In this document: positions 27,091 through 35,617 of the stretch, in pieces
Layout: every line of letters starts with the position of its first letter
Numbering within the stretch: position 1 is the first letter of the stretch
Assembly (NCBI GenBank): GCA_963757265.1
Contig: CAVWRA010000012.1
Span: forward strand, 372,001-436,000
DNA: 64,000 nucleotides
Source of the DNA: CAIVVT01 sp963757265
GTDB taxonomy: Bacteria > Acidobacteriota > Terriglobia > Bryobacterales > Bryobacteraceae
Direction: 5' to 3'
Notes under the pieces: generated by a model
Database searches by the model: none
Told to the model about the DNA's origin: nothing
What the model saw: only the letters and a program-made list of their open reading frames with translations
Program-made: the position numbers and the translations under genes

Positions 27091-28254
27091 GTGCAGTACA
27101 ACCCGAGATCGTTCTTGCGTCAGGTTCCCAACTCGCTCCTGGCGCGTTTCTTTTCCCGTTTCGGAGGGTTTACGAACTTCGATTGGCGACAATTGAAAGA
27201 GGCGCAGATTGAAGGCGCGTTCGAACAGTGGCAAGAACTGCCGGAAGCTGAACGGCGGCAGATTGGTGGTACGTTCCGCCAGATTCACTCGATGGCGACG
27301 CCACGTGGCACGCGGGTGCTGATCGAAGCCGCGCGGGACCGGGGACTCGAGATTGCGCAGGACATGGGTGCCAGGCAGAACGCCCACGAGCGCGCCTTTT
27401 TCTGCTTCCTGGATCATCCCGATGTTTTCGAGAATGCGAGAACGCTGGATCACATCGAAGGGCTGCCCCGGCGGTCATGGGAGAAACGGAACGGGTTACC
27501 CAAGCAGCAGATCGAGGTCACGGCTGGGTGCATTAAGGAACTGGGCAGCCGGATCTCGGACTACTACTGCTCCCGCGAGGGGCGTGGGGAAAGGTGCAAG
27601 GTGGAGCATCGCCGGCGCGCGAGTGGGATCGATTCCTTCTTTGCCTATCCCGCGGATTACGCCGACGAGATTGTCGGTTATGGCGATGACGGTGAACTTT
27701 CGCGGCAACCGTGGAACGGCGCATTCGAAGTCGCGTTCGCGCACGACGGGTCGGCCGGGACCGTCAACTTGTACGCGGAAGGCGGCAAGCGGGTGCGAGA
27801 CGAGTTGTCGGAGATCTTCGCCGAGGTCGTGTTGGGCCAAGACCAGAAGCCGCAGCCGTGCCAAACCCAGCCCTACGACCTGGAGCTGTTCAAGAATCCA
27901 GGATTGACGTTTCCGACTGATCCGATACACCGGATCATCACCGTTAGCGTCACTGCCCTTCGAGTGCGCACTCACGGTCACGCCGGCGGCACAATCATGA
28001 TCGATGCCGGAGTGCGCGGCTCGCAGGCTTCAGTTTACGAAGTGATCCGGGCGACCTTCGCGGAGGACAAAGGCGATCTCGCGCACGATACCATCCTGGA
28101 GGTCACGTTGCGCGCTGTCATCGAGAGGCCAGGAAAGAGACACCGCAGCATCACGTTCAAGATCTCGGAGACGCGCTGTGACCTCGGCGATGATGCTGAG
28201 GAGCAAACGCTCCGCCGCTACCTCAAGGTCTGGGGGATCGAGCGTGAGCTGTGA
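27091..28254 (+). CDS. unknown protein A of a two-gene module
   Basis: 387 residues from GTG 27091. I do not recognise the family. The N-terminal ~170 residues are helical and basic/acidic (ARFFSRFGGFTNFDWRQLKE; QELPEAERRQIGGTFRQI). A cysteine pair with nearby histidine occurs at ~166-178 (YYCSREGRGERCKVEH). The C-terminal half is beta-rich (IITVSVTALRVRT; HDTILEVTLRAVIERP) and ends KVWGIEREL. No transmembrane segment, signal peptide or P-loop is seen. It overlaps gene B by 11 bp, so the two act together. The setting between a recombinase and a Septu-like pair suggests a defence or island-maintenance role, which is inference. Confidence 0.7.
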   Translation: MQYNPRSFLRQVPNSLLARFFSRFGGFTNFDWRQLKEAQIEGAFEQWQELPEAERRQIGGTFRQIHSMATPRGTRVLIEAARDRGLEIAQDMGARQNAHERAFFCFLDHPDVFENARTLDHIEGLPRRSWEKRNGLPKQQIEVTAGCIKELGSRISDYYCSREGRGERCKVEHRRRASGIDSFFAYPADYADEIVGYGDDGELSRQPWNGAFEVAFAHDGSAGTVNLYAEGGKRVRDELSEIFAEVVLGQDQKPQPCQTQPYDLELFKNPGLTFPTDPIHRIITVSVTALRVRTHGHAGGTIMIDAGVRGSQASVYEVIRATFAEDKGDLAHDTILEVTLRAVIERPGKRHRSITFKISETRCDLGDDAEEQTLRRYLKVWGIEREL

Positions 28255-29719
28255 CCTGTGGCGGCAGGTCCTGCTGAGAGCGGAATGCGACGAATCGTCT
28301 TTCTGCTTCGATGAGATTCAGTCCTGGTCGCCAGGCGAACTGGAGCATCTCACGCGGTTGGGCCTTATCCGGGAGGGTGACCGAGCCCGCTTCGTCGCGT
28401 GCGACGCCTGCGGCGATTGGCATGCCGAAGAGGTGATCTGGCTGCCGAGCGTGCGGGATGATTCGGGGATGCGGGCCTACATTCCATGTCCGGCCGAGGG
28501 TGGCGTGCACGTCCCCGACGAGAGGCTGCGCCAGTGGACCGTCAACATCGGTGCGCTGGCGCAGCAACTTGCCGCAGCCATGGAACTGGCGGGCACAGTG
28601 GAAGACGTCTTGGTTGGGCATCTGTGGAAACTCGGCCGCCGGCGCCTGGCTGGCCGTTTCCGCGACGTGTTCTTCGCCGTTGCGAGATCCCGCGATGATG
28701 GCGGCATTCCCGAGGCTGCCACGCGGCACCTGAATGCCACGCACGGAGTCTTGTTGGCGCTGGGTAACTTGAAGCGGATGGATGGGTGGGGCCTGCCCCA
28801 TTTCACCGTGTTGGACGTCAAGACCATCACCGTGCTGACGGGAGGCGGATTGGAGGTCGCTCTCGACTACATCGAAGACGCCTTACCGAGAGAACGCGGA
28901 CCGGAGAAGCTAAACTGCATCCGCAGCGTCGCCTTGCCTGAGGGGACGGCTTGGTCTGACGTGGCAATCGAGGTTGCGGACATTGCGTTATTGGTCAGCG
29001 CCGGTGCGTTTGAGAAGGAGATGAGTCTGGAAGAGGCTGGGTTCTTGGACGGCAGACAAGGGGAGACTGCCAGTGACCGGCCCCTGCAGTTCCTTCGGCT
29101 GTTCGCCGCCCGGCGTGGTCTGATTGCCTTGGCCGACCTGCCGACTGGTGAGCGGACGAAGTCGCGCGTCCAGAAGCAGATCAGCGTTTTGCGGTCCCGG
29201 CTGCGGAGTCTGTTCTCAATCGACGAAGAACCGATTATCTTCGACAAGGCGAGCGGGGAGTATCGCTGCGCGTTCGAAGTACGGCCGCGTGCCGACGACG
29301 GCTTTCCGACGCCTGCAGGCGCATCGTGGCTCGACTTCCGCTTGGAGGAATTGGCGGGCGGCCGCCTGGCCGTCGGCGTCAAGTCGAAAGAAGCGTTTCG
29401 CGCTCGTCAAATCCGAAGTGCCGATGGACACAGCAGCGTCGAGACTGCCGAGCGGGAAGCTCGCACGTGGCGCGAGTACACGCTCGTTGACCTCGGACTC
29501 GCCAAGGATTCAGGAATCACGACGCCCGAAGGCCGGGCGTTGCTGGAGTGTTTGCGATCCGAGGGGAAACTCCAGCGGTCGCCGGAGGATATGGCGGTTC
29601 TGAAGCTCGGCCGCTGGCTCCGCCATTGGACCGGCCTCGAGGATGATCCGGTTAACTACAGCGACATCAAGAAAGCGTGGATGGCGCACTTTGAGTGCGG
29701 CGTCGCGCGAATGGGATAG
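28244..29719 (+). CDS. unknown protein B of a two-gene module, with zinc-ribbon-like and winged-helix-like parts
   Basis: 491 residues from GTG 28244, coupled to gene A. Near residues 46-80 is a possible zinc site (CDACGDWH, then IPCP). Residues ~60-220 are helical. At ~280-350 a segment (FAARRGLIALADLPTGERTK, then RSRLRSLFSIDEEPIIFDKA) looks like a winged helix of the kind found in OmpR-like DNA-binding domains. The C-terminal part (GRALLECLRSEGKL, then LGRWLRHWTGLEDDPVNYSD) is helical. No catalytic motif is recognised. The longer frame from 28178 is excluded by the overlap with gene A. Confidence 0.7.
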   Translation: MSCDLWRQVLLRAECDESSFCFDEIQSWSPGELEHLTRLGLIREGDRARFVACDACGDWHAEEVIWLPSVRDDSGMRAYIPCPAEGGVHVPDERLRQWTVNIGALAQQLAAAMELAGTVEDVLVGHLWKLGRRRLAGRFRDVFFAVARSRDDGGIPEAATRHLNATHGVLLALGNLKRMDGWGLPHFTVLDVKTITVLTGGGLEVALDYIEDALPRERGPEKLNCIRSVALPEGTAWSDVAIEVADIALLVSAGAFEKEMSLEEAGFLDGRQGETASDRPLQFLRLFAARRGLIALADLPTGERTKSRVQKQISVLRSRLRSLFSIDEEPIIFDKASGEYRCAFEVRPRADDGFPTPAGASWLDFRLEELAGGRLAVGVKSKEAFRARQIRSADGHSSVETAEREARTWREYTLVDLGLAKDSGITTPEGRALLECLRSEGKLQRSPEDMAVLKLGRWLRHWTGLEDDPVNYSDIKKAWMAHFECGVARMG

Positions 29720-29831
29720 CGGAAGAGGAATCGCGGGGACACCGTGCTCACGGCTAATCCACTCGAAACGCTTGGGTAGCGTAAGGAATCTTGGGCTTCC
29801 TAATGGCAGCGACCGTGGACGTCGAACTGCT

Positions 29832-30680
29832 TCACCCCATGGGCGCAAAGCCGCCATCGCAGAACCAGTTGCAGGCGGCCCACGCCTCATATGCCGCAGT
29901 TCGCCAGCCGTTGCGTCGGGCGCGAGCGCAGCTCGACGCGCTGCCCTCCAGTTCCAGCCGAACGGACTCCATGCCGGCCGCAGCGTGCAGGTCAACAAGC
30001 TGGTGACGAATATTCAGGAGTTCCTCCGCCGCTACTGATGCATATAGCTCAGCCAACCCCAGCTTTCTGAAGTGATTGAGGACTCGCTGTCGGAGAACTT
30101 CCCCCCACTCAATAGGTGCATCGACGCAGAACCGCAGTGCAGCGGGTCGCGTCTCGATTACTTCCGCTCTAAGCCAGCGCTCACCGTCAATATTGTCGAA
30201 ATACGGGTGAAGTGAGACTTCGGCGGCCTCCCGGGGAATGACGTCGAGCTTGGCCTTGTTGCAGTCGCCGCACGATGGGACCAGGTTCAGCGGCGCGACT
30301 GCGAGCGCTGGGTAGTGAGCTTTAGGCAAGTGATGGTCAAGCGTCGTGACCAATCTGTGACCGCAAAGCGGGCATCGACCGTGCGCTGGTGCGGCGATCA
30401 ATTCGTCGTAGATGTTCCGCCCCGGCGCGCCCTTCTTCGCCATGCGCTGCGTGTAGACCTTCTCCATCTCATCCCTACTCACGTCGCCACCGACCAATGC
30501 TTCGCGGGCAATGCCATGAGTGGCTTGGGCCGCGGCTGCCTCATCGAACTCCGCCGACGCATCCTCCACCGCCTGCGCCACGGCGTCCAGGCGCGCCTTC
30601 AACACTGGATCACGCACACTACTAATGCAGGTCGTGAAAGTCCGGCGCGCCGAGTGCATGGGACGATCAAGTGTCCACAT
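29832..30680 (-). CDS. ptuB: HNH endonuclease, Septu PtuB-like
   Basis: 282 residues from ATG 30680, 13 bp after the ATPase gene. The HNH/treble-clef is clear: C103-P-L-C106, LDHHLPKAHYP (H116, H117), N132 in LNLVPSC, then C137-x2-C140-N141. This is the spacing of the HNH proteins paired with AAA ATPases in Septu and some retron systems. N- and C-terminal helical extensions flank it. In Septu the ATPase and HNH proteins form a complex that cleaves DNA on phage infection. A frame continuing to 30758 would overlap the ATPase gene and is not needed. Confidence 0.75.
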   Translation of the reverse strand: MWTLDRPMHSARRTFTTCISSVRDPVLKARLDAVAQAVEDASAEFDEAAAAQATHGIAREALVGGDVSRDEMEKVYTQRMAKKGAPGRNIYDELIAAPAHGRCPLCGHRLVTTLDHHLPKAHYPALAVAPLNLVPSCGDCNKAKLDVIPREAAEVSLHPYFDNIDGERWLRAEVIETRPAALRFCVDAPIEWGEVLRQRVLNHFRKLGLAELYASVAAEELLNIRHQLVDLHAAAGMESVRLELEGSASSCARARRNGWRTAAYEAWAACNWFCDGGFAPMG

Positions 30681-30693
30681 TAGAGATCGCCCT

Positions 30694-32229
30694 TCAGCGG
30701 CGCGCGGCGATGAGCGCACGAATGATCGCCTTCGCCTCGCCACCGAGTTCACCGCCAAACCGCCTTACCACCTCGTCGAAGTCTGTATCCTCCGCAACAG
30801 CTTCACGCAACATCTTGTGAAACCCTGACTGAGTGACTTCAAGGCCAAACACCTCGCGCGTAAGGATGCCGACGTTCTCTCCGAAAGTCTCGATCTCCGG
30901 TCGCTCGGTTACGACTTTGGTGCCATTGCGCCGGATCTTCCACGCGCAGCTCTTGGGAACTTCCTGCAATACAACGGGCGAATGCGTGGCGATGATTGCG
31001 ACGCCGTTTCGGTTAGTCAGAAGGTCCGACAAAGCCCTGACAAATGCCGAGAGTAGAGGCGGATGCAGGTGCGCCTCTGGTTCGTCGATGAGTACCAGCG
31101 TCCGTTCCTCTACAGTCTCGACCAACCGGGTGACCGTCAGCAAGACGATCTTGTGGCCTGAACTCAGCCCCCCGAACAGCTTGCGAGCTTGCGTCTTCAG
31201 CTCCTCCTCTTCGGCGTCCTCAGTCGCCAGAGCAGCCACCCCGGCGTCCCGGAAAATCGGGTCGGCCTCCAGCATCTCGAGCGCGCGGCGCCATCGACTG
31301 GCTCGCGCGCCGTGCCGGCATAGCGAGGTGCTGCTTGCGAACTCCGTCGTCAACCGATCAGGAGATTTGGGGGCTAGCGGTTTGTCGTCCTTGGTCCTGC
31401 CACCCCGCTTCAACCCGATGTAGGCGTATTGAACGCCTTTCGACTTGTCCTGTCGGATCGGCAACGGCTCCAACGGATCGAAGGCACTGAACGTAACGGA
31501 GACGAGGTTGGCGAACAAGGGACTTTCGCCAATCGCGTCGGTCTCAGCCGCAAATGCTCCGACTTCAGCGGCGTTGGCGCCTTCCTCGACCAGTGCCCTT
31601 GTCATGTGGTGCAGCAGGTGCGTTTTGCCAACACCATTTCGTCCAATGAGCACGTGGATATTGGTAGGCGGCTGAGACTCGGGCTCAACCGTGAAGGAGA
31701 GCGTGACCGGCGCGGCGCGCGAACCGGGGCGTTTCGGTGCCATGTAATTGAATCTGTAACGTGACAAGCGGGCCCCGCCCCTAGCGAGCCTATAGAATTG
31801 CCCTGAGACCGTTGCCGGCGAAACCGAGCGGAGGAGCGAGACCCCTGTGACCTTCTCCGCGAGCGCCCGTTGGAATAGATCTTGGTCGAGCGCCACGTCT
31901 CGGATACCTCGCAGTACCTGGTCCCTGATGTGCGCTCCAAGCTCGTTGAGATCCTCGTAGTAGCTGTCGTCTTGGCCGAGCGAGAAAAAGCGTTCGTCCA
32001 GCTCATCAAATTCCTCTGGGATGGCGGCTCGCCGTTGTTCGTCACCCATGGCGAACTGACCGATCTTCACTCCGCCGATGACGTGCCGTGTACCCGCTGC
32101 ATCGAAGACCACCAACGTATATAAGGTCTCGTACTTAAACCAGTCGTCCCAGTTGTCGGTGATCAGGTAGGCGTGGGATCTTGCGGCAGCCGGAGTTCGG
32201 ATGCCATGGGCCAAAACTCTGAAATACAT
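30694..32229 (-). CDS. ptuA: AAA/ABC-type ATPase, Septu PtuA-like with long N-terminal extension
   Basis: 511 residues. Walker A is GRNGVGKT (196-203), ABC signature LSSGHK (355-360), Walker B LVLIDEPEAHLHP (378-390) and the switch histidine in IATHSP. This is the SMC/RecF-like ATPase of Septu and related systems. Unusually, about 190 residues precede Walker A; in canonical PtuA the P-loop is close to the N-terminus. The extension is mixed alpha/beta with an acidic stretch (PEEFDELDERFFSLGQDDSY). The HNH partner follows 13 bp downstream. A divergent phage early operon begins ~330 bp upstream. Confidence 0.75.
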   Translation of the reverse strand: MYFRVLAHGIRTPAAARSHAYLITDNWDDWFKYETLYTLVVFDAAGTRHVIGGVKIGQFAMGDEQRRAAIPEEFDELDERFFSLGQDDSYYEDLNELGAHIRDQVLRGIRDVALDQDLFQRALAEKVTGVSLLRSVSPATVSGQFYRLARGGARLSRYRFNYMAPKRPGSRAAPVTLSFTVEPESQPPTNIHVLIGRNGVGKTHLLHHMTRALVEEGANAAEVGAFAAETDAIGESPLFANLVSVTFSAFDPLEPLPIRQDKSKGVQYAYIGLKRGGRTKDDKPLAPKSPDRLTTEFASSTSLCRHGARASRWRRALEMLEADPIFRDAGVAALATEDAEEEELKTQARKLFGGLSSGHKIVLLTVTRLVETVEERTLVLIDEPEAHLHPPLLSAFVRALSDLLTNRNGVAIIATHSPVVLQEVPKSCAWKIRRNGTKVVTERPEIETFGENVGILTREVFGLEVTQSGFHKMLREAVAEDTDFDEVVRRFGGELGGEAKAIIRALIAARR

Positions 32230-32414
32230 GACGTGACTCTAAAACACTATTCCGTTGGAGCGATCCCGCGGGCCGCTTCTCTATTCTGTGTCAAACATCA
32301 CGATGGCGCCTGCACATTCTCAAGTCCTTGCGGTCGATCGTAGGACGGTGACGTCCACACGCATCAACCGACCGTCGCCACTCGCCCGTCTTGGCGACAC
32401 AGAATCGATCCCGA

Positions 32415-32533
32415 TGGAATATTCCACGACGCCCGTCGAGGCCCACGAAAATATCTTCGAACTCGATTTCACCTGTTATCAATGACTTGACTCTGCGGCA
32501 TCTTCTGCAAACCCGCCCAGATGGAATATTCCA
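32415..32533. promoter_or_regulatory. two identical 12-bp palindromes, operator candidates
   Basis: TGGAATATTCCA occurs at 32415-32426 and 32522-32533, each within GATGGAATATTCCAC or ATGGAATATTCCAC. Centre-to-centre spacing is 107 bp, close to ten helical turns, so a dimer on each could loop the DNA. They lie in the 327-bp gap between the minus-strand ATPase and the plus-strand phage early operon (ATG 32557). No matching repressor gene is obvious nearby. The rest of 32230-32556 shows no supported gene. Confidence 0.6.
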
Positions 32534-32556
32534 CCAACCGGTAGCAGGAGAAACCG

Positions 32557-32886
32557 ATGAGCACGACCTCTTCTGCTACTCATCCTGGCGGGCCCCCGGC
32601 GGCCGCACAGCCAGAATCTACGCTTTCCAATCCGGAAAGTCTCGTACGCGAAGCGTTTGACGACATCGCCATTCTGATCGGCGGCGCCGCCTCTTCCTAT
32701 CACCTCGAGGACGATCTTCTCTGGACGATGATGACCCGGCTGGACCGGATCCGCGTCCGAGTGTTGCGCGATCTCAAGGGCCAACTGCGTGGCGGCGACG
32801 TGAAAGCACGTTCCGCGAAGCTGCCGCGCGTCCACCCGGCGATCGACGAATTCCTGCTTCGTAACCGCGAGCGGATGGGGGAGTGA
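32557..32886 (+). CDS. phage early protein, function unknown
   Basis: 109 residues. A serine/proline-rich N-terminus is followed by a helical region (NPESLVREAFDDIAILIGGA, then DLLWTMMTRLDRIRVRVLRD). First gene of the phage early operon; its stop overlaps the next start (GTGA at 32883). No family recognised. Confidence 0.65.
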   Translation: MSTTSSATHPGGPPAAAQPESTLSNPESLVREAFDDIAILIGGAASSYHLEDDLLWTMMTRLDRIRVRVLRDLKGQLRGGDVKARSAKLPRVHPAIDEFLLRNRERMGE

Positions 32887-33236
32887 GCACGCCAATGCCC
32901 CGAACCACCCATTTCCTACAACTGTCAGCGCCAAAACAGGCGCTGGTCCGGCTGTGCCAGAGGATCAACTACGGCCGGATTGAAGATCTGGAGCTCCGGC
33001 GTGGAGAACCGGTTTTCAATCCCGCGCCGCAGGTGTTTCTCGACGTGCGGCTCGATACCGAAGACGCCGCCCGGCCCGAACAGAGATTGTCGGACTTCGC
33101 ATTGCCCGAGGAGATCTGCCGCCTCATGGTGCGCCTGGATGAGATCGGCGACGGCACAATCGCGCGAATCGAAGTGCGCGCTGGAATCGCGCGCCGCCTG
33201 ATCTTCGAAGCGGCCAATCCGGAGGTGCGCCGGTGA
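32883..33236 (+). CDS. phage early protein, function unknown
   Basis: 117 residues from GTG 32883, overlapping both neighbours by 4 bp. The sequence (SAPKQALVRLCQRINYGRIEDLELRRGEPVFN-like stretch) is mixed alpha/beta, with a repeated pattern of charged strands. No catalytic motif seen. Tight coupling to the sigma-like gene suggests a role in the same early step. Confidence 0.6.
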   Translation: MSTPMPRTTHFLQLSAPKQALVRLCQRINYGRIEDLELRRGEPVFNPAPQVFLDVRLDTEDAARPEQRLSDFALPEEICRLMVRLDEIGDGTIARIEVRAGIARRLIFEAANPEVRR

Positions 33237-33817
33237 TCCCTCCAGTCGCACTCGATCCACAAGCCTCTGCTCCCTACATGTTGGAGCAGGCTACCTGTCG
33301 GGCCCACTTCCTCGTGAACCGTACCGGACTCCCACAGGACGACTGGGAGGATCTGCGCCAGGAATTCGTCCTCGACTGTCTGCAGCGCGCCCCCGGATTC
33401 GATCCAGCACGCGGCGAGTGGCGGGCCTTCATTCGCGGCGTGATTCGAAACAGGTCGGCGGTCGCAGCGCATCGGGAATCGAAGCGCGTCCAATGTGAAG
33501 CGCTGTCGCCAATCTGTGACGGTTTCGGTCCGGATCAGAACAAGCGTGTCGACTCCGCCCGCGCGAAAAGGGAGCCAGCGTCAGCGGACCCAACGGCTAG
33601 CCTGGTTCTCAGCGCGGACGTGCAGCGCGTGATCGCCAAGCTACCCGACAACCTTCGCAAGCTGGCACTCGACCTGACATACCTGTCGCCCGTGGAGGTG
33701 GCCACAAAGCGCAATCGGACGCGGCAGCGGATTCACCAGTTGATCGGAGAACTCCGGACCGCGTTCTTGCGTGCCGGCATTCTGCCGGAGTGCTACTGCG
33801 ACGGAGTTGCACGATGA
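33233..33817 (+). CDS. sigma-70-like (ECF-type) factor, phage encoded
   Basis: 194 residues from GTG 33233. A region 2-like segment (DDWEDLRQEFVLDCLQRAP, then EWRAFIRGVIRNRSAVAAHR) and a region 4-like helix-turn-helix (VQRVIAKLPDNLRKLALDL, then SPVEVATKRNRTRQRIHQLI) match ECF sigma organisation. It could direct late phage transcription. Between the two regions lies a polar linker. It overlaps the next gene by ATGA at 33814. It is short, and region 2 is divergent, so a sigma-like regulator rather than a true sigma factor remains possible. Confidence 0.65.
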   Translation: MIPPVALDPQASAPYMLEQATCRAHFLVNRTGLPQDDWEDLRQEFVLDCLQRAPGFDPARGEWRAFIRGVIRNRSAVAAHRESKRVQCEALSPICDGFGPDQNKRVDSARAKREPASADPTASLVLSADVQRVIAKLPDNLRKLALDLTYLSPVEVATKRNRTRQRIHQLIGELRTAFLRAGILPECYCDGVAR

Positions 33818-34833
33818 CAGTCCTCCCGATGGTCTCCACATATTCGATGTGGAGTCTGTTCCGAAACTGCCGCAAAGCGGTGGAGTGGCGCTTCATCGAA
33901 CAGCTCCTGCCGCTGTTGCGCGATCACAACCTGCATTTCGGCTCGCTCATCCACGACTGCCTGGAGCTGTGGCACGGCGAGCGGAATCTCGCCAAGGTGC
34001 TCGACCGGATCGACCGGTTGTGCCCGAGCCGGGCGCAGGACGAAGACCAAAAGCGGGACTGGTTCAACGCCGCGGCAATGATGACGGCCTATGCCGAGCA
34101 CTATCCCACGGAGGAGTTTGAGATCGTCGCGCTGGAAAAAACCTTCCAAGGCCCGATCGTCAATCCGGCGACTGGCGCGGCGTCACGCAGTTTTCTCCTG
34201 GCCGGCAAGATCGACGGCATCGTGCGCATCGGCGGCGATTACTTCGTGCTGGAACACAAGACGGCATCGCAGCTCGATGCAGACTACCTTGAGAAACTCT
34301 GGACCGACTTCCAGATCACGCTGTACGCGCACTACATCGAGCAGACGCTCGGCATCCCGATCACCGGGATTCTCTACAACATCCTGGTGAAGGCCCGCCT
34401 GCAGCAGGGCAAGGGCGAGACCGTCGAAGAGTTCGAACTTCGCCGGGCCGAGCTGCTGGCCAAGTCGAAGTCGGGCAAGACCACGGCGAAGCGCAAGCTG
34501 CCTGAGACCGATGAGGAGTTTCAGCAGCGTCTCGCGGAGAAGTACGCCGAGTCAACGATGTTCCACCGGGAGATGCTCTACCTGTCGAGGGACCGATTCG
34601 ACATCCTGCGCAGCGAACTGTGGGAGCTCACGCAGGCCTTCCTCGACGCCCGGCGCCGCGGAGTTTTCTACCAGAACACGGCGTTCTGCTTCAACTATCA
34701 GCGGCCTTGCGCGTACTTTGCGCTGTGCCGCTCCAACGGCAATCCCAACGTCATTGACAACTTCTACCAGTGCGTGGCGCCCAACGAGGAGCTCCGCGCG
34801 TTACCCCAAACAACAACCGAACCGGCCTTCTGA
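33814..34833 (+). CDS. PD-(D/E)XK nuclease, Cas4/RecB-like, phage encoded
   Basis: 339 residues from ATG 33814. The catalytic core is GKIDGIV, then FVLEHKTAS (D, then E-x-K). A histidine precedes it at FGSLIHDCLE. A cysteine in LFRNCRKA and three near the C-terminus (FCFNYQRPCAYFALC) fit the iron-sulfur cluster seen in Cas4 and AddB-type exonucleases. In phages such proteins serve in recombination or end processing. The next genes (P-loop protein, DUF669, ERCC4 nuclease, RecD2) form a recombination/replication block with it. Confidence 0.8.
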   Translation: MTVLPMVSTYSMWSLFRNCRKAVEWRFIEQLLPLLRDHNLHFGSLIHDCLELWHGERNLAKVLDRIDRLCPSRAQDEDQKRDWFNAAAMMTAYAEHYPTEEFEIVALEKTFQGPIVNPATGAASRSFLLAGKIDGIVRIGGDYFVLEHKTASQLDADYLEKLWTDFQITLYAHYIEQTLGIPITGILYNILVKARLQQGKGETVEEFELRRAELLAKSKSGKTTAKRKLPETDEEFQQRLAEKYAESTMFHREMLYLSRDRFDILRSELWELTQAFLDARRRGVFYQNTAFCFNYQRPCAYFALCRSNGNPNVIDNFYQCVAPNEELRALPQTTTEPAF

Positions 34834-34848
34834 AGGAGATTCATCGAA

Positions 34849-35595
34849 ATGGCATTACTACCCGGCGCGAAAACCGCGCCCAAGCCGAACTTGGCAGACC
34901 TGACCGTGCTCACCTACGGGCAGACGAAGATCGGCAAGTTGACCTTCTGCTCGAACTCAGAGAGTGCAGTGTTCCTGGCCACCGAGCCGGGATTGAACGC
35001 GCTCGACGTCTTCCAGGTGCCGATCCAATCCTGGGACGATCTGCTGGCCACTTGCGCCGAAATCATCGACGGGAAGCACCCCTTTAAGACGGTGATCATC
35101 GACACCGTTGACAACGCCTACAAATTCTGCACGGACTCCATCCTCAAGAAGTTCAAGATCGAGCACGAATCCGATCTCGGTTACGGCAAGGGCTACGCGA
35201 TCGTCAACAACGAATTCCAGCGCGTCCTGACTAAGCTGGCGTTTCTGCCCTATGGACTCTTCCTGGTCTCACATGCCAAGGAGATCGAAGTTGAGACGCG
35301 CACCGGCAAATACACGCGGATCGTACCGACACTGCCCGACAAGGCCCGCAAGATCGTGCTCGGCATGGTTGACATGGTTCTGTACTGCGATCTGGAAGTA
35401 ACCGTTGGCGAAAACGGGGAGCAGAGGATGCGGCGGGTGATTCGCACCAAGCCGAGCCTCTACTTCGAGGCCGGCGACCGGACCGGGCGGCTGCCGGAGA
35501 CGCTCGATCTCGACTTCTCCAAGTTCTATGAGGCCTTCAACACGGCGGTGGCGCCGTTGAAGCCGCAAACTGCCAAAGCATCCGCAACGAGGTGA
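34849..35595 (+). CDS. phage P-loop nucleotide-binding protein (AAA_24/RecA-like)
   Basis: 248 residues with AAGGAGA-type ribosome site. The N-terminal P-loop-like segment GQTKIGKLTF has G-K but leucine where serine/threonine should be. Walker B is TVIIDTVDN. Later YGLFLVSHAKEIEVE and the C-terminal RVIRTKPSLYFEAGDRTG match the phage 'ATP-binding protein' family that sits beside DUF669. It is likely a recombination mediator or RecA-like helper. The missing Walker A Ser/Thr may weaken nucleotide use. Confidence 0.75.
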   Translation: MALLPGAKTAPKPNLADLTVLTYGQTKIGKLTFCSNSESAVFLATEPGLNALDVFQVPIQSWDDLLATCAEIIDGKHPFKTVIIDTVDNAYKFCTDSILKKFKIEHESDLGYGKGYAIVNNEFQRVLTKLAFLPYGLFLVSHAKEIEVETRTGKYTRIVPTLPDKARKIVLGMVDMVLYCDLEVTVGENGEQRMRRVIRTKPSLYFEAGDRTGRLPETLDLDFSKFYEAFNTAVAPLKPQTAKASATR

Positions 35596-35617
35596 ATTCT
35601 CAACAGGAGCAAACACG

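Noticed and set aside
32255..32485. 76-codon plus-strand ORF in the regulatory gap
   Set aside because: It runs across the first palindrome, lacks a ribosome site and has no protein-like pattern.
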